From contig PMNJ01000300.1 of NCBI GenBank assembly GCA_003162595.1, positions 1 through 8,688 of the forward strand: 8,688 bases of DNA. Direction: 5' to 3'. Source of the stretch: Bacteroidales bacterium (lineage in GTDB: Bacteria; Bacteroidota; Bacteroidia; Bacteroidales; VadinHA17). Made by a program: the position numbers and the translations under genes. Each line of letters starts with the position of its first letter. Positions within the stretch are counted from its first letter, which is position 1. This document shows positions 7,825 to 8,688 of this stretch, one piece after another. Below the pieces are notes generated by a model. That model made no database searches and was not told the origin of the DNA. It was given only the letters and a program-made list of their open reading frames with translations.

Positions 7825-8688
7825 CTACAATATTTTTAATGTGTACGTGAATGAAGTTGGCACAGCATAAACAATGTATTGGGGTAATTGTCTGGGACCA
7901 CAACTTGCTGATCCGACACCCAGGGTAAGATGACTTATACAGAATACAGTAGCGCTGCTTTGAGGCAGGTCGATCCGGTATTCAACTTTATCCATCTCCT
8001 CATCACTGTAAGGCAACATAGACACCTGCATAAGAGAGCTATCTGATTTTACCATAAGTCCGTTCCCTGATGCGTTTGTTACCTGAGCCCAACGAACATC
8101 CTCATGGTTTCCTCCCTCCATAGGCTTTTCGTATGGAGTAAGCTGTTCTTTAACTGAGCTCTTATAGACACCGACATCGAATCCGCGTTTCCGGTCGGAA
8201 TAATTCTCCATAGGCCCACGGCCAAAATATGAGGCCTGATCATACTGTTTATCTATGAACATTCTTACACCAATGCGAGCTAAAGCAAGCTTGGGATCGC
8301 TTGAACTGAAAGTGTTTTCAGATTTGACAGAACCATCCCCTGAAATAGTATAGACAACTTTATGATTAGCAGTGAAATTGCCTTTTCCTTCAGCCAGCAG
8401 GGCCACCGTAATTTTAACTGAAGAAGGTGAAGTCTGATCAACATTAACTGTTTGTGTTGTCCATTTAAGTTCCCTCAGACCCGATGATACCCAGCCTCTG
8501 TCAGCCCACATATCATCATTCCGGTGAGGAGCACGCCACAGATGTAACCTGGGGCCACCATCTTTGAGCAGCATATTGACTCCATTCTTTTCAAGGGCCG
8601 AAAACGTGCCTGCAACTTTATCAAACACAACTGTGAAGCCGGAACCTTTAACGGTAATTTCTTTATCAGTCTGGGTGAGATTGACCGG
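7825..8688 (-). CDS. lacZ: GH2 beta-galactosidase (LacZ type), C-terminal part (5' end outside window)
   Basis: The frame is open through base 8688 and ends at TAG 7827-7825, giving 287 residues of a protein usually around 1,000 long. The catalytic barrel and both catalytic glutamates lie outside the window. What is present is the large C-terminal beta-sandwich (beta-galactosidase small-chain domain). It opens with LWRAPHRNDD (50-59; LacZ proteins have WRAPTDND). SYFGRGPMENYSDR (153-166) is near-diagnostic for LacZ-like GH2, followed by PMEGGNHEDVRW (189-200). GVGSASCGPRQLPQY (257-271) replaces the GVGGDDSW segment of E. coli LacZ, so the active-site Trp999 position is probably Cys263. A GTG at 8628 is not the start, because homologous sequence continues upstream. 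It should remove terminal beta-galactose, for example from xyloglucan side chains. It is the first visible gene of the minus-strand run, 21 bases before GH9. Confidence 0.9.
   Translation of the reverse strand, partial: PVNLTQTDKEITVKGSGFTVVFDKVAGTFSALEKNGVNMLLKDGGPRLHLWRAPHRNDDMWADRGWVSSGLRELKWTTQTVNVDQTSPSSVKITVALLAEGKGNFTANHKVVYTISGDGSVKSENTFSSSDPKLALARIGVRMFIDKQYDQASYFGRGPMENYSDRKRGFDVGVYKSSVKEQLTPYEKPMEGGNHEDVRWAQVTNASGNGLMVKSDSSLMQVSMLPYSDEEMDKVEYRIDLPQSSATVFCISHLTLGVGSASCGPRQLPQYIVYAVPTSFTYTLKIL

Overview
The window looks like part of a plant-polysaccharide utilisation locus (hemicellulose-degrading) from a member of the Bacteroidetes. This rests on several things. The enzyme set is typical: GH27, GH3 with a PA14 insert, exported Gfo/Idh/MocA, lipoprotein mutarotase, GH9 with an N-terminal Ig-like domain, and LacZ-type GH2. 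The upstream regions are AT-rich and lack Shine-Dalgarno motifs. There is one TAnnTTTG-like promoter element. No SusC/SusD pair, sensor or transporter lies in the window, so assignment to a PUL is inference from enzyme content.

Layout. Positions 1-642 (+) hold the C-terminal part of a GH27 alpha-galactosidase that begins outside the window. Positions 643-722 are a convergent intergenic gap with a perfect palindrome (656-684). Everything after that is on the minus strand and is transcribed from right to left. In transcription order these genes are a GH2 beta-galactosidase C-terminal part (8688-7825, cut by the window edge), a GH9 endoglucanase-like enzyme (7803-6058), a 180-base gap with a candidate promoter, a lipoprotein aldose 1-epimerase (5877-4750), a Tat-signal Gfo/Idh/MocA oxidoreductase (4725-3415) and a GH3 beta-xylosidase-like enzyme (3374-723). 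Gaps inside the two gene groups are only 21, 24 and 40 bases, so two operons (GH2-GH9 and epimerase-oxidoreductase-GH3), or a single one, are likely.

How they may work together (inference). GH9 would cut a beta-1,4-glucan backbone. GH2 and GH27 would remove beta- and alpha-galactose side groups. GH3 would remove terminal xylose or related sugars. The epimerase would interconvert the anomers of released sugars. Xyloglucan or a galactose-decorated mannan or glucomannan would fit, but the window alone does not settle the substrate. All four complete genes encode an export signal (two Sec, one lipoprotein, one Tat), so this is an envelope-located pathway. The member whose role is least clear is the Tat-exported, nucleotide-binding Gfo/Idh/MocA protein, and it is the best candidate for unexpected chemistry. 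I see no tRNA, rRNA, CRISPR array, insertion sequence or phage gene, and no frameshift in any of the six genes.
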